Source: Thalassia testudinum | Lineage: Eukaryota > Streptophyta > Magnoliopsida > Alismatales > Hydrocharitaceae | Direction of reading: 5' to 3' | Assembly: GCA_037157565.1 (NCBI GenBank) | Contig: JAZHRO010000012.1 | Coordinates: 62,797,501 to 62,861,500 of the forward strand | Length of the DNA stretch: 64,000 bases | Shown here: positions 10,415 through 22,225 of the stretch, piece after piece | How the letters are laid out: each line of letters starts with the position of its first letter | How positions within the stretch are numbered: the stretch's first letter is position 1 | Notes under the pieces: model-generated | Seen by the model: the letters and a program-made list of their open reading frames with translations, nothing else | Databases searched by the model: none | Told to the model about the DNA's origin: nothing | Made by a program: the position numbers and the translations under genes

Positions 10415-11160
10415 TGCTGATGCAGGGGGAATGTTTTCCATTTCTTGGCTTCAAATTCATTCCTGGGGCATTGGTTAAGAGAGAATTTATCTCCCTTGGC
10501 CACTGGAGTATCTTCTAGTTTACAATTCTTCATGCTAAAATACCTTAAAATGGTTTCAATGTATCTCCTTTGTGATAATCCAATGATACCCCGAGAACGA
10601 TCTCGTTATATCTGAATTCCTAATATAAAAGAGCATTCACCATGATCTTTCATTTTAAAATTACTAGAGAGAAATGTCTTGGTTTCCTGAAGCAAACCAT
10701 TGTCATTACAGGCAAGGAGGATGTCATCTACATACAAAATCAGGAAAATATATTTTCCCCTACAAAATTTGTGGTATACACAATCATTAACCGGATCTGT
10801 CTTAAAGCCAAATGAGACAATCATTTGATGAAACTTGTAATACCACTGTCTTGAAGCTTACTTTAGTCCATAAATGGCATTCTTTAGTTTGCAAACCATT
10901 TTCTTTGTGTCTCCTCATGCAAAGTTTTCTGGTTGCACCAGGTAAATTATTTCATTAATGTTTCCATTAAGAAACGATATCTTTACATCCATCTAATGTA
11001 GCTGCAAATCAAAATGAGCTACTAAAGTCATTATGGTTCCAAATGAATCTTTGGATGAAACTTGCGAAAATGTCTCTTTATAGTTTATGCCTTCTCTTTA
11101 AGTGAATCCCTTAGCAACAAGATGAAACTTATATTTGTCCACATTGCCTTGTGAATCCCG
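10415..11160 (-). pseudogene. Copia-2 reverse transcriptase, YVDD intact but frame broken
   Basis: The open piece at 10606-10824 includes DCVYHKFCRGKYIFLILYVD followed by DILLACNDNGLLQETKTFLS, so the catalytic YVDD is intact. Upstream, to about 11160, the VAKGF and ELHQMDV-type segments are present but carry stops and frameshifts. Around 10420-10480 the frame continues into RNase H. The sequence aligns with Copia-1 3795-4560. Confidence 0.87.
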
Positions 11161-11329
11161 TTTGATTTTAAATATCCATTTACAACCAATGGGCTTCACA
11201 CCTTAAAGCAATGAGACAACATCTCAAATCTTGTTGTGACTCATGGATTTTATCTCTTCATTAATGGCATTGATCCAGTCCTGATGATGGGAACTCCTCA
11301 TGGCATAAGTGATCGAAATGGAATCCATA

Positions 11330-12325
11330 TCCATTTGGGTTGCCTCTAGTTTCTGGAGAAAGACAACATAATCACTAAATATTGCACTTCTCCTTTCTCT
11401 ACTGGACCTCCTAATGGGTGCAGGATCTTAAATGTTTTGAGGTTTGTCAGTTTGATTAATGGGAAGATTATGCACATTACTTTCTTCCACAGATGTTGTT
11501 GGAACAACGTTTAGAATAAGAACTTTACTTTGCTCAATGATTTCATTGTGAACAGGATCTAGTTTTTCAAATCTAATGTGGCGACTATCACCCCCCAAAC
11601 CAACATCCTAAAAGAAGTGGGCATTTCTAGTCTCAAAAAATGAGCAAGTCGTTGGGTCATCAAAACTTATAACCCTTCGACCTCTCAGAGTACCTTATAA
11701 GATAGCAGGTGACCGTCTTAGAGTCCAAATTTCTTTCAGCAGGCCTGTATGGCCTAGCCTCAGCTGAACAACCCCAAATATGAAAATGTTTCATACGAGG
11801 TACCTTATCAGTCCACATTTCATACGGAGTTTTAGGCACTATTTTAGTTGGTACTCGATTGATAATATATACAGCTGTTTTGAGTGCTTCTCCCCATATA
11901 GACTCAAGTAAAGAAGTATGACTAATCATATTCCGTACCATATCCTTAAGAGTCCTGTTGCAGCGTTCAACAACACCATTCATGCTTGATGTCCTAGGCA
12001 TGGTGTACTGAGGCACTATACCGCACTCATCTGGAAAAGAAGCAAATGGTCCTGGACATTATTCTCCTGATCCATTATATCTTCCATAGTGCTCACCACC
12101 ATGGTCAAATCTCACGGCCTTAATCCTCTTTTTGAGTTAGTTTTCCACCTCGGCCTTATAAGACTTGAACGCATTCAAAGACTGTGACTTTTCGTGAAGA
12201 AAAAATAGATACCTGTATCTAAAGTAATTATCTATGAACGTAATAAAGTACTGTTGCCCATTCTAGGAAGCCGTAGGGAATGAACCACAGATATCCATAT
12301 GTATTAGTTCTAAGACATCTATAGC
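11330..12325 (-). pseudogene. Copia-2 integrase, C-terminal part, broken
   Basis: An open stretch at 11660-12016 contains [20 protein letters not shown], which holds the catalytic Glu region of the integrase core, and [20 protein letters not shown], then [20 protein letters not shown]. The region 12016-12325 continues upstream toward the DD residues with frameshifts. The gene stops abruptly at about 12325, in the LELIHTDI region, where it fuses to leader sequence. Unlike Copia-1 it retains the [11 protein letters not shown] motif without interruption. Confidence 0.87.
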
Positions 12326-12339
12326 TGGTACATGTGGTA

Positions 12340-12600
12340 TCATCAGTATCGGTACTCATATGATTTTAACAATAACTTTGGATGTCACCAGTATCCCACA
12401 TATACCGGTACTCCATGATGAGTACCAGTACTCTTTCAATACTGGTGGCACTTCCTTGTGCCCAACCAGTATCCAACATGAGTACCGGTACTCCATCGAT
12501 ACTGGTGGTATCTGGGATCGCCCGATGGGTACCCGTGCCTTATTAGTACTGGTACTCATCATGAGTACCGGTACTGGACCAATCATGGCCCGATTCCAGG
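12340..12600. repeat. Palindrome-rich array in the Copia-2 leader
   Basis: This is a second copy of the Copia-1 leader array, with variants such as ATACCGGTACTCCATGATG, GAGTACCGGTACTCCATCG and TACTGGTACTCATCATGAG between 12340 and 12580. It now abuts integrase sequence, marking the deletion junction. The order of motifs matches 7700-7925 of Copia-1. Confidence 0.82.
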
Positions 12601-12853
12601 GCGGCGATCTGAAATCGGGATTTGGAGAAAACACCCCAAATCACGATCCCAATCGCAAAACTCGATTTGATTATTAAACATGGGAAACAAATGAACATGA
12701 AAACCCAAAAAACAACATTAGTGGTCATCGATTCATCAAGATGGGATCGAATCAATTCAAAAACTTAAACGAAGAACAATTCCCCAAAAATCGAACGGAA
12801 ATTTTTTTCTCAAAATTCAATTCATTTAGGCAATGATACAACGAATAGAAAGA

Positions 12854-12866
12854 GGCTTTGCTACCA
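12854..12866 (-). other. Copia-2 primer binding site
   Basis: The minus strand reads TGGTAGCAAAGCC two bases inside the 5' LTR, a decayed version of the initiator Met-tRNA primer site TGGTATCAGAGCC. Its placement matches that in Copia-1. Confidence 0.78.
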
Positions 12867-12868
12867 CT

Positions 12869-13440
12869 TGATGAATTTATTTCGTATAAAATTGAAATCG
12901 AATGATTTTTTACCAAATCCCAAGAACATTCTATTCCCTATACCATCAACCAAAATGAAAACGAAAGAAAAAAATAGTGAAGGAATACTTGAGTCCATCG
13001 CAGCAAAACCGAAGTGGAGATTGTGGAGATTCTCTAAAGCCGTGGGCTTACTTCTCCAACGAGAGGCGATAGCTATGGTGCTTCCAGAGGGTTGAGAGAG
13101 CAAAAAGAACTTATGGGGGTGGTGGTAGACGTGGTACCTCTTGGGCTCTATTTATAACTTTTCTGCAATGGGATGCAGAAAACCAAATGCTCGTTTTGCC
13201 TTCACCCCTCCAAGGACCATAGCTGCTTAAATTAAAAATGTAAATTTCACCCATCACGGAATTGTATTTTTCTCTTAAAGTTTCTATGCATTAAATCCCA
13301 TATCCTAAAGTGATGCGAATGATAAAGTTATATAACTAGACCACTTTAATGATCATAAATGTGATGTCCAAATATATGTATATATTTAACCTATAATTCC
13401 TTATTAATAATATATGTAGGTTCGCATTATGATTCTAACT
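12869..13440 (-). repeat. Copia-2 5' LTR
   Basis: It runs from TGATGAATTTATTTCG at 12869 to GATTCTAAC(T) at 13440; the final base differs from the expected TAACA. TATAAATAG lies at 13148-13156 on the minus strand. It aligns end to end with 8784-9352, with many scattered transitions. Confidence 0.85.
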
Positions 13441-14531
13441 AGCTAGTTGCTTGCTTTGTTCTTTCGTTGGTAATATGCATGGCGTGAACCATAGCTCTCT
13501 TTTTGCCTAACTTTTGGGGTTTTGCACGACCCACTAGACATTCTTCTCGAGTTCCTATTGGAGAAGTTTGCATGCAGTAGATTGGTTGCCATGCACTTCC
13601 TCAATTCCACTCAGGGATTTGAACATGACCAACAGGAAGTAAAATGACACCAACGCCTTGAACTCATACATAGTTGGTTCACTAACTATGTCATCAAACG
13701 CACTAGATATGTTGGCCACTTTGAACCTAGCAGTCCAATTAAAGAATCGATTCCTATCTTGAATGATTATCGGTAACTCAATTTCCTTCTTGGGCAAACC
13801 TTATGGCTGTTGAACTCAACTACTAAGTATGTGGAGGCGTGTGAGGTCCTTCTCATCAAAGTCAAGTCAGAGGAGGGTCTTGAGAAAAAGAACGTCGATA
13901 GTTCTCCCCTTGTCCACTAGGAGGTGGGGTGGTCCTTCTTAGCTACAAACAACGTGATGAGTAGTTGGTTGTAGTGGGTGCCTAAGTTGGGTAGCTTCTA
14001 GAAGAGCATTGCTGCAACTCTCTCAAACTCTTGGCGAGGGGTACCTGTGCCCTAGATGGAGATTGCCATGGCAACTTCTATGGGGTTAAAAGTTGTATGC
14101 ACTTGGTCGAATTGGCGAGTGGTGGCATTTGCGCCGAATATTAGCTCTATAGGGGCTGGCGCTTGGTGAGCAAGTATCATTGCTTGGTGGGGAGACTTGG
14201 GACTTCAATCCTCAGCCATCTCTACTCGACAAGGAGAGCTAACTAGGACCCAGGTGTGATAACACTCCTTCTAATAGAGTCTGGCTTTGGTCCCGTTCCT
14301 CATTGCCCATTCCTTAAGGATCTAGATAATGTCCTCGTACTGATCGATATGTGCTGCCAAGACCATGTTTGTGTCCCGCAATCGTTGTTGTTTCTCTTTG
14401 AAAGTCATGGGGGTCTTCAGCTATCTTTCACCTTTAGCATCTTTATTCCTTTTGACATACTAGGCAAGGTTACTGTGCTTGATTTAGCATTCAATCTGAT
14501 TTCATAGGTCATAACAGTTTTCCGCGATGTG
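13441..14531 (-). mobile_element. Gypsy C remnant, part 1 (unrecognisable downstream part)
   Basis: This stretch is the left flank of LTR A2 and is continuous with 17364 onward once A2 and one TSD copy are removed. No domain is recognised. A minus-strand open frame of 80 residues at 13555-13797 has no family I can name. It is assigned to a gypsy element only because a gag core lies further along the same interrupted unit. Confidence 0.4.
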
Positions 14532-14536
14532 CCCCT

Positions 14537-17358
14537 TATTTAATATGCTTGATTAGGTTTTAAGAAGGTCGCATTGTAGTACAGTCGAAAACGCATTCAA
14601 AATAATTACAATTTTATTACTCAAATTTTAAAGTCCGAAGTCGAACACAGAGAGCAAATTGGGATTTAGAAAGCAATATCACAACTTAGAATTTAAAAGA
14701 ATATGCAATAATATCAATGTCTCAATGCAAAAATATAGGAGTAGATGTGTAGCACAAAATATTAAAGAAACCAATGTATATGAATGAAGCTCAAAATTGG
14801 ACGTCTGATTTGCGAAACAGACATCTTAAAATGCTAATGCTACAGTGCTTCTGCCGGCTGCCGTTGCCTTAAATCTTCTTCTCCTTTCTTTCTCTTTATC
14901 TTCCTTCTTCTTTGTTCTCTAGCGTCTCCTTCCTTCTTCTTCTTCTGATTTTGGCTTCAAATTCCTTGCCTTAGCCCTTAGCTTCCTCTGCCTTCTTCTT
15001 CTTCTTTGGCTTTCTTCTTTCTCTCTCTCTTGCCGGCTACCTTTTCTTCCTTCAGCTTCTCCTGCCTTCAGTTTCTTCCTTCCCTTCCTTTGCCTTGCTT
15101 TCCTTTCTTTCCTTCAGCTCCTTCATCTTCTTCTTCAACCCTTAGCCTTCTCTTTCTTCTCCTCTTCGGCTTGCAGTGCAAAACCTACCCCCTACCTGCG
15201 CAAACTCTCCTCTCCTTTCTTTCTTGGGTTCCGCTCTCCCAGAGCCACGCTTCTTGGGTAATCGGGTCGGGTACGCACTCGGGACCAGGCCCACCGGTGT
15301 GTGGTGGTGGGCGAGGTGTGCTAGTTGGGTTGGGTCACCAGGTCTGCGAGGCATGGTTGCGGACAAGGCGGTCGGGTCGGGTAAGAGAGGGACCTCACCC
15401 CGTGAGTTGAAGGCGAAGAGCCTATGGCAGGAATTCAACTTATGCGAGCGAAGTGCCTCAAAGCTTTCCGAGGTGGGACTATCTTCCCAACCCCTTCGCG
15501 TACGCCTGCAGTAGAGGGGCTATCTTCGATTGCAGCAGCTGCGACGGCTCTTGGCTTCAATTGGATGCCTGGAGTTGTTCGCGAGAGTGCCCCACACAAC
15601 CTGGGACATGCGCCTGGGCTGCCACGGCCTAGAGCTCGCTACAAGCAAGCCTCAAACCTGCTTCAATGGCTGAAGGCTCCTAGACTTGAAATCACCACAA
15701 CGGCCTTGCGGCCACGTTAAAACGCTCAGGGAACTTCTCCAAGTCACGGCGAGTGTGCAGGGGTGGTCGGCGTGGCATGGGAACGCCTGAGTGAGCGTAC
15801 CTAGGGCACACTGTGGCTGTGTGTGTGGGTGTGTTCGGGGGTATGTTTGGGTGAATGGTGGAGTGATATGAGTGGGGGGTTATGATCAGGGCGTCAAGGC
15901 GGAGCTTATGGACCGGTCGACGAGGAGGGAGGTGGTCTGTGGAGGTGGAGCGAACTCGCTAGAGTTGGTGGCCGAAGGTGAAGGGGATGATGGTGGTGGA
16001 GTGCTGCAGTAGTCGGTTGAGGGAGAAAAAGAGGGGGAAAGAATGTAGAGAGTGAGATAGACTTTTCTAGGAGGTGAAGAGACGAAGATGAGACGGAGGT
16101 GGCATTTGGAGCGTATTGCCGACGTTGGAGACGAAGGTGCTTAGAGAGGATGATCGGCGAGGACAAAGGGGAGATAGGGGCATCGGAGGCTGCTGCGCGA
16201 CGCGGACAGGCGCGAGGAAGAGGAACTTACCATCGGTATTGTGGCTAGGCGATGAGGGAGAGTAGGAGAGGTCACCGGAGCTTGATGAGAGAGTTGATCG
16301 GAGGAGGAGAGATGAAATTGAGGGGGTTCTCCGACTGATTTCAAGCTTAGGAGAGTCGGGGCGAACAGGGGTGTCTTAAATAGGCCCTGGAGGTCAATTT
16401 TGTGCTTGGAAGCTTGAACTGGGGTGTCTTAAATAGGCCCTGGAGGTCAGTTTTGTGCTTGGAAGCTTGTAGGTTCGCCGGTGATGGCAACTCGAAAGAG
16501 ACCGAAATCTCTCATGCATTCGCATGAAAGATTGGGTACTAAGTAGGGCCTCAAATTAGGTTCACATTGGAGGGGATTTCTCAAAGAATCTCCCTTCTAA
16601 TTTTGAAGGGGATTCTCTGAGAGATCAGGGAGAAATCACCTTCTCAAGTTCTCCGGAGTAAGATTCCTCTGCTATAATGGCGGAGGGAACTAATTGCAAA
16701 GAACGATGAAGAACATAGGGGGTCAAATGCAAGGGTTTTTGAAAGATAGGGTTAGAAATGTAATCAAGTTGGACCTATTTGCAAAGTGGGTCAAGATGAG
16801 TTCCCCTCAGGTCCAAATTTTGGTATAAACCTAATTTGAACCTAAGAAATCTAATGGTGAAGTTGTATTTTGGGTTTGACCACGTTTGACTGGGAAATTT
16901 ATGTAAAAACCTAATTTAAGGCAAATATATGTCGAGACCCCATTCTAAGTCAAAATAGGTTCCAATGGCCAAATTGAAAGTTATAAACCCTAGAGAATAT
17001 TTTTATATGATTTTTAAAGGATTTAGGTGAATTTTATCCTGACCATAACCTTGTTTAATCAAGTAGGTCTATTTTAGGGTTACAAGAAGTCATTTAATTC
17101 TCAGAACTCACACAAACCCTTTTCTGTCTGATCCAACCCACTTATTATCTTGTTAAGACCATTTGACCTATGTTTAGCCCTTGAGAAAATCCGTTGTTGT
17201 ACTGCAATGGTAAAATTATAGTTTTACCCCTTGTTTCTTACTTTTCTCTCAGAAAGGTTATTCAGTGAATTAGGACCTCCAGTTGGTTATGTAGGAGCTT
17301 TTATTCTCTTCATTAGGTCAAAATGAGATAGTTAGGGCTCATGATGGTGTTCCCATCA
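14537..17358 (-). mobile_element. Solo LTR, family A, copy A2 (2822 bp)
   Basis: It is flanked by a perfect 5 bp TSD, CCCCT, at 14532-14536 and 17359-17363. The minus-strand start is TGATGGGAACACCATCA; the other tip (TATTTAA on plus) is a G-to-A decayed form of TGTTGAG. It aligns with A1 through the U5-type TGTGTTCGACTTCG region (about 14639-14652), a CTT-rich tract (14870-15170) and the GGTGGGAC hairpin (about 15474). Its TATA-like TATTTAAG is present twice because of an internal duplication. No internal genes or primer site are present. Confidence 0.87.
16368..16469 (-). repeat. 53 bp tandem duplication that doubles the TATA-like box of LTR A2
   Basis: Units at 16368-16420 and 16421-16469 both read GGGGTGTCTTAAATAGGCCC and continue nearly identically to GGAAGCTTG. 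Each contains the minus-strand TATA-like motif CCTATTTAAG (about 16376-16382 and 16428-16435). In the other four family A copies a single TATA box lies 934-947 bases from the 5' tip; here the two lie at about 923 and 976. Confidence 0.88.
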
Positions 17359-17363
17359 CCCCT

Positions 17364-18149
17364 ACATTTTATGTTCGCGACAATAGGGGTTGCTCAAAGT
17401 TGGTTGCTTGAGAGGACGTAAAGTGGCAAATAATTTTGGTCGGTAGTCAAGACTTTCACTAAGATATCAGATTGGTTGCATGCAAGCAGGGTGTACTACT
17501 AGTATAGTTCTCTCCTGGGCTGCCTGTTGCCCCCGTCACAATCATTTATGCGATGGTTACCATGGAAATCCGCCTGTTGATTGGCCACCTTCGTGAATGT
17601 GCCTTAATTGTTTGGCGTGTCGGACTACCGATTATTGTTTTGACCGCTCAAAGTGACCATCTTGGTGGCATTACATGTATGGGCAGCCCTATAATGGGAG
17701 CAAAAGGAATTTACTCACTTTGCAAAATGGTGTGTCTTGTTTCAAAACCCCGCCTCGTGAGGTGGAAAAGTGTCCAAAACCAGAACTTTCGGGATAAGAG
17801 GCTAGGCTTGAAATTTTAATTTGGATAGTTATCTGAAAGACTAGGTCTAGAAATAGTTGAGGTAGGCCCAAAAAGCCTCACCTTTCCTCTAGTGAATCTC
17901 CGCTAGCTTCTCTGGGTTCTTCTTGATCTATTACCGTCCAATGAAATATCAGCAAAACTTGATTGCCAATTCTTTGGGAGGTATCTATCTGACTAGGTGG
18001 CAAGTCATTAAACCACTTATAGGCCATCCCTATCAGAAAGGAGGGGAAACATGACACATCACCATGTCAGGATAGCAATGAATAAGCATGTGTTGACGGT
18101 AGGTCCGAAAAATACATTCTAGATCGTCATCTCATCCTTCTATGGGATG
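17364..18149 (-). pseudogene. Gypsy C gag core remnant
   Basis: Read on the minus strand, about 17900-18090 encodes FPSFLIGMAYKWFNDLPPSQ followed by IDTSQRIGNQVLLIFH, which fits the Retrotrans_gag pattern of plant Ty3/gypsy elements (F..SL.G.A..WF..LPP..I.SF..L...F). Upstream, stops and frameshifts break the YDG.TDP..H-like part near 18130. The downstream part to 17364 is unrecognisable. Gag would form the capsid. The unit is split by LTR A2 (14537-17358) and LTR E (18155-19540). Confidence 0.65.
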
Positions 18150-18154
18150 ATAGG

Positions 18155-19540
18155 TGTTTCACTAAAACTATGCGATTAAAAATCTAAAATCGTTGTAGCG
18201 TGTAATGAAGCGATTAATTAGAATTTATATTTCTGAACTACGAGGAATCCATGTCGAATACAAGGAGGTAGTCACTATTTTAAAAACCTTTTAAGGCAAT
18301 TTTTTTTGTCTTTTTAGAATAGAATATCAACCAATATAACAGACAAAGATGGAAGCAATGATATCACATGAGGAATAACTTTATTGCTAATATTGGCAAG
18401 TTTTAAAAAGCTAGAAGAATAATAATAAAATTGAAGGAGAAAGTAATGAAGAGCCACTTGAGGGATGCTTGTGCGAAGCTTCAAATCCAGGGTATTAGGA
18501 GGAAGAAGATGAAGACTGCAGAAGTAGAGGATAGTAGGCATGAACTATAGGGCTAAGGCTACTACTAAATTATTCTAGGAATTACCTAAGACTAATTGGC
18601 TTCTAAGTGGTGGAGGCTAGGTGTTTTTATGGAGTTTGGTGATAAATGTAGGTTGTAGGATCTAGATCTAAGGGTTAAGGGAAGACAACAACCTAAGGGA
18701 TGTGTGGGCCCTTAGATAATGATCCAAGGGGGCGTGTGTGATGGTCGATTGGTCGACCATATAAAGTCTTTTTAGGAAGCTAGGTGGTTGGGCACATGGT
18801 GGGTTTTAGGTCCTAAGGAGAGGTGTTGGATGCGCGAGATTACATCTAAGAGGATACGTTCTTTTGTGCATTTTAGGGAGGGGATAAGATCTAGGTTTTT
18901 AGGGAAAAGATAAGGGTCAGTTAAGGTGTTTTAAAGAGAGCCTTAGGATCTAGTTTTGGCGGTGGATGGGTAAGGTATAGGTGGCAACTAGAAGTGTTTG
19001 GATAGGTTCTTTGGTGGCCGACCACCAAAGGGATAAGTTCTTCTTTAGCTGGCCACTAAAGAGAGGATATGGTCTTGATGTAGGCCCTTGGATTAAAGGT
19101 GGAGAGTTGGGATTTATCTAGGCTTAGGTTATCTAAAAATAGATAGGTCTAGGACAAGGTATTTTTGATGGAGAGGTTTGTCCTAAATGTCAAGGGTAGG
19201 GATGAATTAGGAAGGGACATGTGTCCTCCTTTGTCTTCAATTCTTCTTCTTGTCTTTAACTCTTGAGCTCAAGTCTTGATTTCCCTTGTATCTTCATTAT
19301 TCAAGCTCCTAAGCAGTTGCATCTTCTTTCCAACTTAATTCTAAAGTCCCTCATTTTATTCTCTACGTTCTGTCATCTACATTATTCACAATAGAGTAAA
19401 ATTAGAATATAGTTATTTATAAAATAAATATAATGCTTACATATGCATGCATGATCTAAATGCAATATTTATAAACCTAATGCATGATTTTACTAAGAAG
19501 CTAGCCCTAGATTAAGCAAATTAGGGTAGTAATGTTATCA
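18155..19540 (-). mobile_element. Solo LTR, family E (1386 bp)
   Basis: It begins TGTTTCACTAAAACTATG and ends GTAATGTTATCA, and is flanked by a perfect 5 bp TSD, ATAGG, at 18150-18154 and 19541-19545. A U5-type relic (plus strand CCATGTCGAATACAAGGAGG near 18250) and a CATAAAAACACC TATA-like motif near 18613-18624 indicate minus orientation. Removing it and one TSD joins the gypsy gag sequence on either side. No genes are present; the short open frame at 18314-18541 is incidental. Confidence 0.85.
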
Positions 19541-19545
19541 ATAGG

Positions 19546-20071
19546 TTGCTTGTAGCATAGGAGGAATGAATCGTTTATGGCCTTCTCAATAAAGGGAAAA
19601 TTTGTGATGTACAATCGCCAGTGAATCCCTTAATTTGTGCATGTAACTTGTCAGATAATTTCCAGAATAGGGTCTTCTACCTGGTGCAATAAATTGAGCC
19701 TCAAAATCCCTTGTCGAGGGCTGGTGGTGGTGGAGGTGAGAGTGGGGGAGGATCCCCATTTCCACCCTAGCAACACCTCATCTCTTCCAATGCTTGCCTG
19801 AGGCGGGCATTCTCTTCCACCATTGGACTCTAATTCGCTTGCTAATCTTCTATACCTTTGCCCTTAAGGTCTCAATTGTCAAGTGAATCTGAGTGATAGG
19901 ACCCTTGAGCCTTGGCCCGTAAGCCATTATGCTTGCACCATTGCACGTCATGGGAGAAACCCACGTACATTTTCAACTTTGCAAGGACTTGGTGGTTTAA
20001 GTGGGTGATATATTTGTTGCTCGTCAAACTCCACTTAACATAGAGGAAATAATGACGCTTTCCTTAAATAG
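19546..20071 (-). pseudogene. Gypsy C gag N-terminal remnant
   Basis: The minus strand gives a typical gypsy gag leader with polar, Glu/Gln-rich and Pro-rich segments, such as SPMVEENARLRQALEE-like sequence near 19800-19850 and a PPPPP run near 19740, ahead of the split capsid region. The segment is interrupted by LTR E on one side and LTR A3 on the other. Reading is approximate because of stops. Confidence 0.45.
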
Positions 20072-21668
20072 TTATCGGATGGTAACACCATCATGGTCCC
20101 TAACTAGTCACATCTAGTCAGGTTTGAATGATAAAAGCTCCTATTTAATCATCTGAGGGTCACAACTCCGCATTATTTTGATTTGAGAAGAAAACAGGGA
20201 AACATGATTAATTCTATAATTTTAATAGCACATCACGAATGCAGAATAATCAAGGGGTCACTCAGGGGTTAATTAAAGGTCAAATGAGCACAAAAGTCTA
20301 AAAAGTGGGTCAATACAAATTTAAATAGGGTTACATGCATTTCGAGAATCAAAATAGTACACAAAATCCTAATTATCAAATCCACTTAAATTAAAAAAGT
20401 TATGGTCAGAATAAAATTAATCTAAACCTCCAAAAATTCATGAAAAAATATTCTAAGAGATTTGGTATCCTTGGTTTGACCATATTAACTAATTTTGACC
20501 TAGAATAGAGTTTCAGATGGGAATTTGCCCTGATTTGAGCTTCTATGCAATTTACCCAGTCAAACATGGTCAAAAATAAAATCTAAGTTTACCAACAGAT
20601 TCCTTGGGTCAGAATTAGGTTAAGAGAAAAATTTGGAACCAATTAGAGTCTATCTTGACCTAGTTTGCACTTTAGACCCCAAGATCTCTGTTTCTCATAA
20701 TCATACCCCTAACTTTCAAAGTTCCTTACGAATGGCACCCTAGCTTTCTTGTAATCTTCACATTTATACCCCTACCGCCATTGTTGAGTCAACCCAAGCA
20801 TTACCAACCTTTGACCGACCCAAAACCACATCAAACCAACAATAAATCCCACTAAATTTGGTTGGATTGATGTTCACACTTTGAGGAATCACTTAAACGC
20901 AATTTAAGTCGTGAATCTTGAGCAAGAAGCCCCCAACGAATCTAAGAAATTGTGGGAATTCCTTGTTCCCAAATCCAACTCCAAGAGCAGCTAATTTCCT
21001 AATTAGAGCTTGATTTTGAGCTCTATAAAGACTCCTCTAGGTTCTAGGATGTTCCTTAGCCTAGTTTAGGCCAAGAAAAGTCTTCTTCTTCACCCTTTGG
21101 CCATCTCCGACAGTGGCTCCGGCAAACCTCCTTGACATCTTCCTCAGGTCATCCAACAGCCATAGTGACCGATCCTCCATCCTCCTCACCTTCATCTGCC
21201 TTTAACCAGCCAAAGCAGAGGCTCTCCACCCCTTTCCTCCTTGTCATTCGCATCACCAAAGAATTCATCTTCTCTATGTCCGGCAAACCATGTCGATAAG
21301 GATTCCTATCCCTTTTCGTCTCTTAGCTAGGTCTCCTTCTCCCTCTCTTTCCCTAGATTTAGGAATAAGTTCCTAGGACTTAGTTTCAACCACCGTATCA
21401 CTCTCTCCCCCTCCGTCTTCTCCGACTCCATCCTTGCCTCTAGCATGGTCGCTACGCTGCCACACGCCACCACTCCCAAAAGCTTCGCCTCACCTCCATC
21501 TTCAAAATCCCTCAATCAATTTCGCGAAGCAACTCCTCTACACCTCCACCGAGCACACACGCCCTTCGTCACCTTCTCCGACGTCGACCACCCACCACAC
21601 ACATGCATGCACTCAAATAATACAGCTGTCACCCTCCTTGACTCACAGTGATCGTTCTGAGACGGTCT

Positions 21669-22010
21669 TACTATAGGGAAGAACGATTTTCAAGACAGTT
21701 GAAAATCGTCGCCTATTCCATGCAAACCGTTGTATTCTATCATTGCAAAAGTGTGAGCCACGTCAATGTATACACGACGATTTTTATTTAAAACTATCGT
21801 ATTTTGACAACAATTCTTGTACAAACTGTCAGTAATAAGCTCTAAACGACAGTTTGGATCACCGTCGTCTACGGTATACGTAAATCGTAAACGATAATTT
21901 TTAAACCGTCATATAGTTGTATAAACGATGGTTCTCGGAGAACTGTCATCTATATAAACACGATGGTTATTTGTAAAACCGTCGTGTTTATATGCATTTT
22001 TTTTTTAATA
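21669..22010. repeat. CACTA-1 left subterminal repeat array
   Basis: Short motifs of the type AAACCGTC / GACGGTTT and AAATCGTC / GACGATTT recur in both orientations about every 20-40 bases, for example near 21700, 21775, 21860, 21915 and 21990. In En/Spm such subterminal motifs bind the TnpA-type protein. They are mirrored at the other end (35570-35960). An AT-rich spacer with no gene follows to 22225. Confidence 0.8.
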
Positions 22011-22225
22011 TAACATTTAGAGTTATAAGATTCTATAATCTTAGAATCTTATAACACCTTAAAACATATATAACATACAAAACACACACAATATAAGAAT
22101 TCAACATACGACATGGAACATAAAACATTCAACAAATATATATATAAACCTAATGATAAAATTATGTAATAATGTCAAAATACAAAACCAAACAAAATAA
22201 AAGATAAATAATATAAAGCTATGCC

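Larger units (their letters stand above)
8784..13440 (-). mobile_element. Copia-2: two-LTR copia element with gag and protease deleted
   Basis: LTRs of about 569 and 572 bp (8784-9352 and 12869-13440) bracket an internal region with a primer site, palindrome array, integrase, RT and RNase H on the minus strand. It is related to Copia-1 along its shared length. The internal part jumps from integrase (about 12325) straight to the leader array (about 12340), so gag, knuckle, protease and the pre-integrase region are missing. The two LTRs differ at many transition sites, so the insertion is not recent. No matching 5 bp TSD is seen (TCTCC before, AGCTA after), so the ends may have been altered after insertion. 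Confidence 0.88.

Noticed and set aside
13555..13797. 80-residue minus-strand frame as a host gene
   Set aside because: It is inside an interrupted gypsy unit, has no start context, and matches no domain I can name.
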